The notes under the pieces are model-generated. The model saw only the letters and a program-made list of their open reading frames with translations. It was not told where the DNA came from and did not search any database. From NCBI RefSeq assembly GCF_000807925.1, contig NZ_JRVC01000021.1, positions 41,297-105,296 of the forward strand: a DNA stretch of 64,000 nucleotides, read 5' to 3'. Shown here one piece after another: positions 42,293 through 49,759 of this stretch. Made by a program: the position numbers and the translations under genes. The number at the start of each line of letters is the position of its first letter. Position 1 is the stretch's first letter. The stretch comes from Novosphingobium subterraneum (GTDB lineage: Bacteria > Pseudomonadota > Alphaproteobacteria > Sphingomonadales > Sphingomonadaceae).

Positions 42293-43192
42293 TCAGAGCA
42301 GCGGAATGTCCATCCCGTAGCCAGCCGCCTCGTTGCCATGGCCGAAGATGTCGCGGGTGTAGTATTCCTGCTGGCCGGTCGAGTGGCGGGCGCCCCAGCC
42401 GAACTCCCACAACCAACCCGACGGATTGGCGCAATAGAAGGTCAGGGCCTGATCGTTGGCGTGCTTGCCAAGCTGCAGCGCTACATCGATCTTCTTCCCG
42501 CGCACAATGTCGTGAGCCATGCCGAGATCGTCGAGATCGGTGTATTCGAACATCAGGTGGTTGATGCGCTTTTCCATCGGTCCGAGGCCGAAGGCGACCG
42601 AGTGCTGGCGCTCGTTGCAATGCATGAAATAGGGCTGGGCGACCATGCCGTTGGGCAGGTGGAGATGGTATTCAACCGACCCGCGCAGGCCGAGCAGTTC
42701 ATAGAACCGGGCCGCCGCCTCGACATCGTCCTGGCGCAGGATGCAGTGCCCGATCCCTTGCGAGCCGGTCAGGAACTTGCCGAACATCGGACGGCCAGGA
42801 TGAAACGGCTTGTGCGTATCGACCTGGGGGCCGAAGAAGATCTCGGTCGGGTTGCCGCCCGGATCGGCCAGCTTGAGCAGCCCGAGAACCCGGCGTTCGC
42901 GCGCCTCGGCTTCGGTGCCCACGGTGAAGGGGATTCCCGCCGCGCTCAGCTTTTCCTGCATCGCGGCGAATTCCTGCGGCCCGGCCACGCGCCAGCCCAT
43001 GTAAGCCAGGTCATCGCTGCCATCAGCGTGCAGAACGATGCGGTGATGCCAAAGGTCCATTCGCAGATAGAGCCGATCCCCTTCGCCTTCATCGACGACT
43101 TCCATGCCGGCGACTTCGGCGGCGTAAGCGCGCCAGGCAGCGAGATCGGAAACGGAAAGACCAAGATAGCCGAGTTCGGTGACGACCGACAT
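42293..43192 (-). CDS. bphC: BphC/NahC-type extradiol ring-cleavage dioxygenase
   Basis: 299 residues, type I two-domain extradiol enzyme. Fe(II) ligands are H149 (GIGHCILR), H212 (RINHLMFEY) and E263 (LWEFGWG). Second-sphere residues H197, H244 and D247 are also visible. It cleaves 2,3-dihydroxybiphenyl or 1,2-dihydroxynaphthalene-type diols next to the hydroxyls. It is the first gene of the minus-strand operon, divergent from the dioxygenase operon at 43423 with a near-palindromic putative operator between. The NahD-type gene downstream favours a naphthalene-type diol, but biphenyl-type substrates are equally possible. Confidence 0.92.
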   Translation of the reverse strand: MSVVTELGYLGLSVSDLAAWRAYAAEVAGMEVVDEGEGDRLYLRMDLWHHRIVLHADGSDDLAYMGWRVAGPQEFAAMQEKLSAAGIPFTVGTEAEARERRVLGLLKLADPGGNPTEIFFGPQVDTHKPFHPGRPMFGKFLTGSQGIGHCILRQDDVEAAARFYELLGLRGSVEYHLHLPNGMVAQPYFMHCNERQHSVAFGLGPMEKRINHLMFEYTDLDDLGMAHDIVRGKKIDVALQLGKHANDQALTFYCANPSGWLWEFGWGARHSTGQQEYYTRDIFGHGNEAAGYGMDIPLL

Positions 43193-43311
43193 AGTTCAAA
43201 CTCTCCCAATTCACCCCAAAACGGGGTCATTTTGCGATTTGCTGGCCGCCTTGCTTCGATTCAAGCCGCCGGTTTCAGCCATTTCTGACTCATTACCTAC
43301 CAGAACGTTTT

Positions 43312-43338
43312 TCATTGTGCAATACGTTGCACGAAATG
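43312..43338. promoter_or_regulatory. Near-palindromic putative operator between bphC and dioxygenase operons
   Basis: TCATTGTGCAA, four bases, then TTGCACGAAATGA: the two arms are near-exact inverse copies (TCATT-TGCAA and TTGCA-AATGA). The left arm contains ATTGTGCAA (43314-43322). It sits about 120 bases before bphC and 85 before the alpha gene. This is the most symmetric member of the shared motif set and the best model of the binding site. Confidence 0.65.
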
Positions 43339-43422
43339 ATGGGATGAGGTAGTCCCCGTGTGCAATCTGCGGTTGATTCGCGGAGGTATTGGGTGCCCGA
43401 CGCACAGAACGGGAGAGGATCG

Positions 43423-44838
43423 ATGGAACTCAATGAGAAAATCGGCGGCAGGATTGCCGACTTGCAGGGCTTGAAAGGGCGCATGCGCGCTTGGCTCAAG
43501 AAGGATCACGAGCGCGGGATCTTCCAGTTAGATCGTGCTGCCTTTACCGAAGGCGCGCTGTTCGATCTCGAGATGAAATACATCTTCGAGCGCAACTGGG
43601 TCTATCTGGCGCATGAGAGCCAGATCGCTAAACCTAACGATTTCATCACGACCAAGATCGGGCGCGTTCCTATCCTGGTCACCCGTGACAAGACGGGAGA
43701 GGTCCGAGCCTTCGTCAATGCGTGTTCGCACCGTGGCGCGCGCATTTGCCGCGAGCGGGCGGGCAACAAGCGCAACCACATGTGTCCGTTCCATGGCTGG
43801 ACATTCTCGTCTGGGGGCGACCTGCTGGACGTCACCGATGAGAGCATCGGGGGCTATCCGGAGGCATTCAATCGCGCTGATTTCGGGCTTCAACCGGTCG
43901 CCCGGGTGGAAAGCTACCGCGGCTTCATTTTTGCCAGCCTCTCCGCCGATGTCGTCCCGCTGGTCGATCACCTCGCCGGCGCGCGGGATTTCATCGATAT
44001 CCTGGTGGACCAGTCGAAGTCCGGCGCAATGGAAGTTTTGCCCGGAACCAACCGCTACCGCTATCACGGCAACTGGAAGATGCAGGTCGAGAACGGGCTC
44101 GACGGCTATCACGTCATGACCACGCACGCCAACTACTTCATGACGGTTCAGCGCCGCGTCGAAGGCATTTCGAAGAACGAAACCAAGGCGATTAGCTTCA
44201 ATGGCTTCACCGCGCGCGATGGCGGGTCGTTCTCGTTCCACAACGGACACACGGTGTTGTGGGCCGACTATGCCAACTTCATGGATCGCCCCAATTTCGA
44301 GATCATCGACTGGCTCGAAGAGTCCTACGGCGCCGAAAAGGCCAAGTGGATGAACAAGCGCATCCGCAACCTGCAGCTGTTTCCCAACGTCTTCCTGATG
44401 GACCAGACCAGCACTCAGATCCGCATCATCCAGCCGCTGGCGGTGGATGAGACCGAAGTCAGCACGGTGTGCATCGCCCCGGTCGGCGAAAGCGCCGAGG
44501 CGCGTGCCCTGCGGCTGCGTCAGTATGAGGATTTCTTCAATTCGACCGGCATGGCGACCCCGGACGACCTGACCGAATTCAACAACTGCCAGACCGGCTA
44601 TGGCGCCGGCGAAGGCCGCTACAACGAGATGTCGCGCGGTTCGACGCGCTGGGACACCGGCCCGGGCAAGTTCGGCGAGCCGCTCGATTTCAATGTGGTG
44701 CTGAGCAGCCCGGCGGTTGCCGACGAAGGCCTCTATGTGGCGATCCATGACGAGTGGCTCACGCTCATGGAAAAGGCCATCGACAGCGAGTGCAGCGAGC
44801 TTGCCGCCTTCCTTGAGCGTTCGCTGGAGAAGGCATGA
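43423..44838 (+). CDS. Rieske ring-hydroxylating dioxygenase alpha subunit (BenA/XylX-like)
   Basis: 471 residues. Rieske ligands are C101, H103, C121 and H124 (CSHRGARIC and CPFHGW). The iron site is D228, H230-region and H235 in DGYHVMTTH. Length and the N-terminal KDHERGIFQLDRAAFTEGAL fit the benzoate/toluate/terephthalate-type alpha subunits. GGGAGAGG lies six bases before the ATG. The beta subunit overlaps its stop, and a PdxA-like dehydrogenase follows, the same order as terephthalate-type oxygenase genes (alpha, beta, diol dehydrogenase). Substrate is probably an aromatic carboxylate. Confidence 0.92.
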   Translation: MELNEKIGGRIADLQGLKGRMRAWLKKDHERGIFQLDRAAFTEGALFDLEMKYIFERNWVYLAHESQIAKPNDFITTKIGRVPILVTRDKTGEVRAFVNACSHRGARICRERAGNKRNHMCPFHGWTFSSGGDLLDVTDESIGGYPEAFNRADFGLQPVARVESYRGFIFASLSADVVPLVDHLAGARDFIDILVDQSKSGAMEVLPGTNRYRYHGNWKMQVENGLDGYHVMTTHANYFMTVQRRVEGISKNETKAISFNGFTARDGGSFSFHNGHTVLWADYANFMDRPNFEIIDWLEESYGAEKAKWMNKRIRNLQLFPNVFLMDQTSTQIRIIQPLAVDETEVSTVCIAPVGESAEARALRLRQYEDFFNSTGMATPDDLTEFNNCQTGYGAGEGRYNEMSRGSTRWDTGPGKFGEPLDFNVVLSSPAVADEGLYVAIHDEWLTLMEKAIDSECSELAAFLERSLEKA

Positions 44839-45332
44839 TGACCGCATTCCATTCGCGCTGGCTGGCGGTTTCCCGCTTCATCGGTCAGGAAGCCATGGCG
44901 CTTGACGACAAGGACTGGGATGCCTGGCTGGCGCTCTATCACGAAGAGGCGGAATACTGGGTTCCAGCCTGGGACGATCACGAACGGCCGACTGCGGATC
45001 CGCAGAACGAAGTCTCGCTGATCTATTATCCCAACCGGGGCGGGCTTGAGGATCGGGTGTTCCGGATCAGGACCCGGCGCTCGGCGGCGAGCACGCCGCA
45101 GCCACGCACGGTTCACCAGTTCTCCCTGCTGTCTGCTGAGGAGAGCGATGGCCAGGTGCATGCGCGGACGTCTTGGACCACGGTTTCGGTGCTGGAAGGC
45201 AAAGTCGCCACTCTCAGCGGGTGGGCCTACTACGATCTTGAGCCCAAGGACGATACTTTCGTGATCCGTCGCAAGAAGACGATCGTTGTCACAGATCTGT
45301 TCCACGAGATCGCCGATGTCTATAGCATCTAG
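44835..45332 (+). CDS. Ring-hydroxylating dioxygenase beta subunit (BenB/XylY-like)
   Basis: 165 residues. FIGQEAMALDDKDWDAWLAL, YHEEAEYWVPAWDDHERPTA and DPQNEVSLIYYPNRGGLEDR are conserved blocks of benzoate/toluate dioxygenase small subunits. Its ATG overlaps the alpha stop (ATGA), giving coupled translation. It makes a complete terminal oxygenase with the gene upstream. The next gene starts inside its last codons, so the three are tightly linked. Confidence 0.92.
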   Translation: MMTAFHSRWLAVSRFIGQEAMALDDKDWDAWLALYHEEAEYWVPAWDDHERPTADPQNEVSLIYYPNRGGLEDRVFRIRTRRSAASTPQPRTVHQFSLLSAEESDGQVHARTSWTTVSVLEGKVATLSGWAYYDLEPKDDTFVIRRKKTIVVTDLFHEIADVYSI

Positions 45333-46308
45333 ACAGGCGCGCCCGGTTGTCGGCACCATGATCGGCGATCCCGCCGGGATCGGGCCCGAAGTCGCGGTCA
45401 GGGCACTGGCTGGCGGATCGGTGCACGAGGATTCGATCCCCGTGCTGCTCGGATCGGCGGCTGCGGTGGAACGCGCGCTCGATTTCACCGGCACCAAGGC
45501 CCGGCTGCGGGTCATGCGCAGCTTCGAAAAACCCAGCGACGATCCCGCGATTATCGACGTCATCGATACCGGCGCGCTGCCCGATGGCGTTCTGCCCCTG
45601 GGCGAGGACACCGAGGCCGCCGGGCACGCCACCGCGCAATGGCTGGACGAGCTCGACGCGCTTGCCCGCGACGGTTCCTTCGCGGCCACGATCATGGGGC
45701 CGATCAGCACCGGTTCGCTGAAGCTCGCCAAGAAGCTCGACAAGGTCATCAGCCCGACACCCGGCGAAAGCTATCTGGTGCTGCTCACCGGGCCGCTCCG
45801 GGTTGCGCACCTGACTGATCACATGTCGTTGCGGCAAGTGATCGACGTCATTTCGGCAGACCTCGTCGCCATGGCGGTGGGGCAACTGCACGAGGCCATG
45901 CAATCCTGGGGCATCGCCCAACCCCGGATCGCGGTTGCCGGTCTCAACCCACATGCCATCGGCGACGAGGATCGCCTTGAAATTGCGCCCGGGGTTGAAG
46001 CCGCGCGTGCCAGGGGCATCGATGTCGAAGGGCCGATCGCGCCCGATTCGGTCTTCCGCCACTGCATCGAGGGCCGCTACGACATGGTCCTGGCGATGTT
46101 CCACGATCAGGGCCACATCGCCGTCAAGACCTGGGGTTTTTCGGGCAACAGCGTGATCATCATGGGGCCGCCGTACCTGCATATGTCGGTGGCCCATGGC
46201 ACCGCCTACGACATCGTCGGTACCGGCAAAGCCGATGCCGCCATGATGCAGAGCGCGATGCGCACTTGCGGACGGCTCGCTTCGGGCCGCGGTTTCGAAC
46301 AAGCTTAG
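45316..46308 (+). CDS. PdxA-family dehydrogenase, probable decarboxylating diol dehydrogenase (TphB-like)
   Basis: 330 residues. The family opening GTMIGDPAGIGPEVAVRAL, LTDHMSLRQVIDVISADLVA, AGLNPHAIGDEDRLEIAPG and the metal/His region MFHDQGHIAVKTWGF are clear. PdxA proper acts in vitamin B6 synthesis, but PdxA homologues such as TphB oxidise and decarboxylate carboxylated cis-dihydrodiols formed by Rieske dioxygenases. Its start at 45316 lies within the beta-subunit gene, and the alpha-beta-PdxA order matches terephthalate-type systems. A catabolic role is therefore much more likely than a vitamin role. Confidence 0.82.
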   Translation: MSIASRQARPVVGTMIGDPAGIGPEVAVRALAGGSVHEDSIPVLLGSAAAVERALDFTGTKARLRVMRSFEKPSDDPAIIDVIDTGALPDGVLPLGEDTEAAGHATAQWLDELDALARDGSFAATIMGPISTGSLKLAKKLDKVISPTPGESYLVLLTGPLRVAHLTDHMSLRQVIDVISADLVAMAVGQLHEAMQSWGIAQPRIAVAGLNPHAIGDEDRLEIAPGVEAARARGIDVEGPIAPDSVFRHCIEGRYDMVLAMFHDQGHIAVKTWGFSGNSVIIMGPPYLHMSVAHGTAYDIVGTGKADAAMMQSAMRTCGRLASGRGFEQA

Positions 46309-46318
46309 GGAGAAGACC

Positions 46319-47599
46319 ATGAACGCCGAAACCATGCCCGTCGCCGCCGGGTCGGAGCCGACTGCGGTTGATTACGCAGTCTATCACAGCCAGGCGATCT
46401 TCACGGCCGAACAGGAAAACATCTTTCGCGGACAGACCTGGTGCTATCTTGGCCTCGAAGCCGAGCTGGCCAACAGCGGCGATTTCCGTTCGACCCATGT
46501 CGGCAACACCCCAGTGGTGGTGACGCGCGCGGCGGACGGTTCGATCCACGCCTGGGTCAACCGCTGCGCCCACAAGGGCGCGACCGTGTGCCGCTCGCTG
46601 CGCGGCAACCAGGCCGACGGGGCGTTCGTCTGCGTCTATCACCAGTGGGCCTACGACGCGACCGGTGCGCTTGTCGGCGTGCCGTTCCGGCGGGGGCTGA
46701 AAGGCGTGGGCGGCTATTCGACGGAATTCAATATGGCCGAGCATTCGCTGGAGCGGTTGCGTGTCGAGACATTCGGCGGTCTCGTGTTCGGCACCTTCAA
46801 CCCGTCCATCGCCCCGCTCGAGGACTTTCTGGGTCCAGTGATGCGCAAATACATTCAGCGTGTCTTCCAGCGCCCGGTCAAGGTGCTGGGCTATGCGCGG
46901 CAGTTGATGGCCGGCAACTGGAAGCTCTATTCGGAAAACAGTCGTGACAGCTACCACGGCGGTCTGTTGCACCTGTTCTATCCGACTTTCGGCATCTACC
47001 GCCAGAGCCAGGAAAGCGCAGGGCTGGTTTCGGACGAAGGCTACCACACCGTCTTTACCGTCTCGAAGCCCAAGGGCGATGTCGACTACGGCTCTTTCGG
47101 TGACGAGGCCAACCGCGAGATGCAGGGTGAGGCCAAGCTGCAGGACGAGCGCCTGCTGGCATTCCGCCCTGAGATCGCTGACGATGTCGGGCTGCACATC
47201 CAGTCGATCTTCCCGTCGGTGGTCGTCCAGCAGATTCAGAACACCCTCGCGACAAGGCAGATCGTGCCCCACGGCACCGACAAGACCGAGCTGGTCTGGA
47301 CCTATTTCGGCTATGCCGACGATGACGAGGAGACGACCCGCCACCGCCTGCGCAACCTCAATCTGGTTGGGCCGTCGGGGCTAATCTCGATGGAGGACGG
47401 CGAGGCTGTCGAACTATGCCAGCAGGGCACGATCGGTGCCGAAGGCAAGCGCAGTTTTGTCGAGATGGGCGGGGACGATGTCCGACCCTCCTACGCGCCG
47501 ATGGGCATGGATGAAAATTCCGTGCGCGGTTTCTGGAAGGGCTATCTCGGGCTGATGGGCAATGCCCTGGCCGATCTCGCGGTGGAGGGCCGCGCATGA
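46319..47599 (+). CDS. Rieske ring-hydroxylating dioxygenase alpha subunit (salicylate/anthranilate-hydroxylase-like), copy 2
   Basis: 426 residues. Rieske ligands are C83, H85, C105 and H108 (CAHKGATVC and CVYHQWAY). The iron site is D210, H213 and H218 in DSYHGGLLH. It is closely related to the alpha subunit at 40146 (shared YDxxGxLxGVPFRRGLKG block). It follows the PdxA-like gene by ten bases and overlaps its beta subunit, so it belongs to the same operon as the BenA-like oxygenase. Two unlike oxygenases in one transcript suggest successive hydroxylations or a pathway with branching substrates. Confidence 0.92.
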   Translation: MNAETMPVAAGSEPTAVDYAVYHSQAIFTAEQENIFRGQTWCYLGLEAELANSGDFRSTHVGNTPVVVTRAADGSIHAWVNRCAHKGATVCRSLRGNQADGAFVCVYHQWAYDATGALVGVPFRRGLKGVGGYSTEFNMAEHSLERLRVETFGGLVFGTFNPSIAPLEDFLGPVMRKYIQRVFQRPVKVLGYARQLMAGNWKLYSENSRDSYHGGLLHLFYPTFGIYRQSQESAGLVSDEGYHTVFTVSKPKGDVDYGSFGDEANREMQGEAKLQDERLLAFRPEIADDVGLHIQSIFPSVVVQQIQNTLATRQIVPHGTDKTELVWTYFGYADDDEETTRHRLRNLNLVGPSGLISMEDGEAVELCQQGTIGAEGKRSFVEMGGDDVRPSYAPMGMDENSVRGFWKGYLGLMGNALADLAVEGRA

Positions 47600-48075
47600 G
47601 CGCCCCTGCGGACAAAGTGCAGAGCGCGATCGACGATTTCAACGCCGCCTATGGTCTGTGCCTCGACGACGACCGGCTCGAGCAGTGGCCCGACCTGTTC
47701 GTGGACGATTGCCTGTACCAGGTGATCGCGCGCGAGAATGTCGATAACGGCTTGCCCGCAGCAGTGATGTATTGCGACAGCAAAGGGATGCTGGTTGACC
47801 GCGTGGTTGCGCTGCGCAAGGCCAACGTATTTCCCGAACATTTCAACCGCCATCTGATCGGGCGCGCTGTGATCACCGGCGTGGAAGGCGACGAGGTCTC
47901 CGCAGAAGCCAGTTACGTCGTTTTCCAGACCCGTAACGATGGTGAAACCCGCATCTACAATGCTGGCAAATACGTCGACCGGTTCGATCTGGGCGGCGGA
48001 CATGTCCGTCTGAAAAGCCGGACCTGCATCTACGACACGCTGCGCATAGCGACCCTGCTCGCAACCCCGATCTGA
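47596..48075 (+). CDS. Ring-hydroxylating dioxygenase beta subunit, copy 2
   Basis: 159 residues. DDDRLEQWPDLFVDDCLYQV, CDSKGMLVDRVVALRKANVF and YVVFQTRNDGETRIYNAGKY match the beta subunit at 41433 block by block, so the two alpha-beta pairs arose by duplication. ATGA overlap with the alpha stop. It forms the terminal oxygenase with the gene at 46319. No ferredoxin gene accompanies this pair, unlike its paralogue. Confidence 0.91.
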   Translation: MSAPADKVQSAIDDFNAAYGLCLDDDRLEQWPDLFVDDCLYQVIARENVDNGLPAAVMYCDSKGMLVDRVVALRKANVFPEHFNRHLIGRAVITGVEGDEVSAEASYVVFQTRNDGETRIYNAGKYVDRFDLGGGHVRLKSRTCIYDTLRIATLLATPI

Positions 48076-48114
48076 CCGGGTCCTGTTTCACTGCATCCCT
48101 GAAGGAGACTATCT

Positions 48115-48720
48115 ATGAAGCTGTTCATTAGCCCCGGCGCCTGCTCGCTCGCCCCGCACATCGCGCTTCGCGAAGCCGGCGCCGCTTTCGATGCGGTCAA
48201 GGTCGATCTGGCGACCCGAAAGGTCGAGACCGGTGAGGACTTTCTGGCGGTCAATCCGTCAGGCAAGGTTCCGGCCTTGACCCTCGACAGCGGCGAAACG
48301 CTGACCGAAAACCCCGCGATCCTGCTTTACATCGCCGACCAGAAGCCGGAGGCTGGCCTGGCGCCGCGCGACGGCACCATGGACCGGTACCGCCTGCTCA
48401 GCCGGCTGAGCTTCCTGGGTTCGGAATTCCACAAGGCCTTCGTGCCCCTGTTTACGCCCGGCACCAGCGATGAAGCCAAGGCCGCCGCTACGACCGCAGT
48501 CAAGAATCACTTGGTCGCGCTCGATAAGGATCTCGCCGGCAAAGAGCACTATGCGGGTGCCGATTTTAGCGTCGCCGACATCTATCTGTTCGTGATGCTG
48601 GGCTGGCCTGCCCATGTCGGGATCGACATGAGCGCCTATCCCGCGCTGGGCGCCTATTGCGGCCGGATTGCGCAGCGGCCTGCGGTTGGGGCGGCCTTGC
48701 AGGCCGAAGGTCTCATCTGA
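48115..48720 (+). CDS. bphK: Glutathione S-transferase (BphK-like, beta class)
   Basis: 201 residues. MKLFISPGACSLAPHIALRE carries the beta-class catalytic Cys10, followed by VNPSGKVPALTLDSGETLTE with the GSH-binding cis-Pro and Glu/Ser. The all-helical C-terminal domain includes FSVADIYLFVMLGWP. Such BphK-type GSTs are common in sphingomonad and pseudomonad aromatic clusters, where they may dechlorinate or detoxify intermediates; they are usually not essential. GAAGGAG precedes the start. It is the last gene before the next promoter region. Confidence 0.9.
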   Translation: MKLFISPGACSLAPHIALREAGAAFDAVKVDLATRKVETGEDFLAVNPSGKVPALTLDSGETLTENPAILLYIADQKPEAGLAPRDGTMDRYRLLSRLSFLGSEFHKAFVPLFTPGTSDEAKAAATTAVKNHLVALDKDLAGKEHYAGADFSVADIYLFVMLGWPAHVGIDMSAYPALGAYCGRIAQRPAVGAALQAEGLI

Positions 48721-48732
48721 TCGAAGGGCGCG

Positions 48733-48756
48733 GGGCGGCGGCGATCGCCGTCGCCC
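48733..48756 (+). terminator. Hairpin after GST gene, possible terminator
   Basis: An 11-base stem (GGGCGGCGGCG paired with CGCCGTCGCCC, one G-T pair) with a two-base centre, 13 bases after the GST stop. No good T-run follows (only GTTCTTC), so termination is not certain. It precedes the putative operator of the meta-cleavage operon. Confidence 0.4.
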
Positions 48757-48768
48757 ACGTCGTTCTTC

Positions 48769-48800
48769 ATTTGCAAATGCGTTTCAAATAGTGCAATGAA
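48769..48800. promoter_or_regulatory. Putative operator upstream of the meta-cleavage operon
   Basis: TTCATTTGCA and TGCAATGAA flank the site as inverted arms, and ATAGTGCAA lies at 48788-48796, identical to the copy at 17023. It is about 85-110 bases before the hydrolase ATG. It matches the shared motif set, although the spacing between arms is larger than at 43312. Confidence 0.55.
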
Positions 48801-48880
48801 CGACGCCTCTGGCGACAGAGACGGCGATTCGGCGTCCAGGCTCAGCCGAATACAAAATCATCGAGGCGGGAAAGGATCGG

Positions 48881-49741
48881 ATGGCTACCATGGCAAGCTC
48901 GACTTTGGACACGGCACTTCCGGAAATCGGTAGGTCGCTGGTTGTCGGCGGAAGTTCGACCAATTACCACGACGTCGGCGAAGGCGCCCCGGTGCTGCTG
49001 GTCCACGGATCGGGCCCAGGCGTGACTGCATGGGCCAACTGGCGGCTGAACATGCCGGTTCTCGCCCAGGATTTCCGGGTCATCGCGCCCGACATGTTCG
49101 GCTTCGGCTATTCGGACAGCAAGGGCCGGATCGAGGACAAGCAGATCTGGGTCGATCAGCTGGCCGGTTTTCTCGACGGGCTGGGCATCGACAAGGTTTC
49201 GATGGTCGGCAATTCGTTCGGCGGCGGCATCACGCTGGCGTTCATGATTGCCCATCCCGACCGGGTTGAGCGCGCCGTGCTGATGGGCCCGGCCGGGCTC
49301 AACTTTCCAATCACCCCGGCGCTCGACAAGGTCTGGGGCTATGAGCCCTCGGTCGAGGCGATGCGCGATTCGCTCAAGTACCTTGCCTGGGATCACAGCC
49401 GCCTGACCGAGGATCTGATCCAGTCGCGCTATGTCGCCAGCGCCCGGCCCGAAGCGCATGAGCCCTACAATGCCACCTTCGGCGGTGCCGACCGCCAGCG
49501 CAATGTAGCGATGCTCGCCAGCCGCGAAGAAGACATCGCCGCACTCGAGCACGAAACGCTGATCCTGCATGGCGTCGCTGATCAGGTGATCCCGTTGGAT
49601 TCAACCGTGAAACTCGCCGGTTTGATGAAGCGTGCGGACTTGCACCTCTTCGCCGAATGCGGACACTGGGTGCAGATCGAACGGATGGCAAGCTTCAACC
49701 GCATGGTTGCCGAGTTTTTTAAGAATGGCCTCAAGGCCTGA
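48881..49741 (+). CDS. xylF: 2-Hydroxymuconic semialdehyde hydrolase (XylF/DmpD-type)
   Basis: 286 residues, C-C hydrolase of the alpha/beta fold. The oxyanion region is LLVHGSGPGVTAWANWRLNM, the nucleophile S112 is in GNSFGGG, and acid D234 and base H262 are in GVADQVIPLD and AECGHWVQIE. These features fit XylF/DmpD/CumD, which act on ring-cleavage products of methylcatechols. GAAAGGA precedes the ATG. It is the first gene of the meta-cleavage operon, 18 bases before catechol 2,3-dioxygenase. Confidence 0.9.
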   Translation: MATMASSTLDTALPEIGRSLVVGGSSTNYHDVGEGAPVLLVHGSGPGVTAWANWRLNMPVLAQDFRVIAPDMFGFGYSDSKGRIEDKQIWVDQLAGFLDGLGIDKVSMVGNSFGGGITLAFMIAHPDRVERAVLMGPAGLNFPITPALDKVWGYEPSVEAMRDSLKYLAWDHSRLTEDLIQSRYVASARPEAHEPYNATFGGADRQRNVAMLASREEDIAALEHETLILHGVADQVIPLDSTVKLAGLMKRADLHLFAECGHWVQIERMASFNRMVAEFFKNGLKA

Positions 49742-49759
49742 TCGGAGAGGATAATCGTC

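Noticed and set aside
43528..44847. 439-codon minus-strand frame opposite the BenA-like alpha subunit
   Set aside because: The plus frame has both iron sites in the correct order; this frame has no motifs.
45316..46308. Vitamin B6 biosynthesis gene pdxA
   Set aside because: It overlaps a dioxygenase beta gene and sits in an oxygenase operon; a catabolic TphB-like role is more consistent, though the family name is the same.
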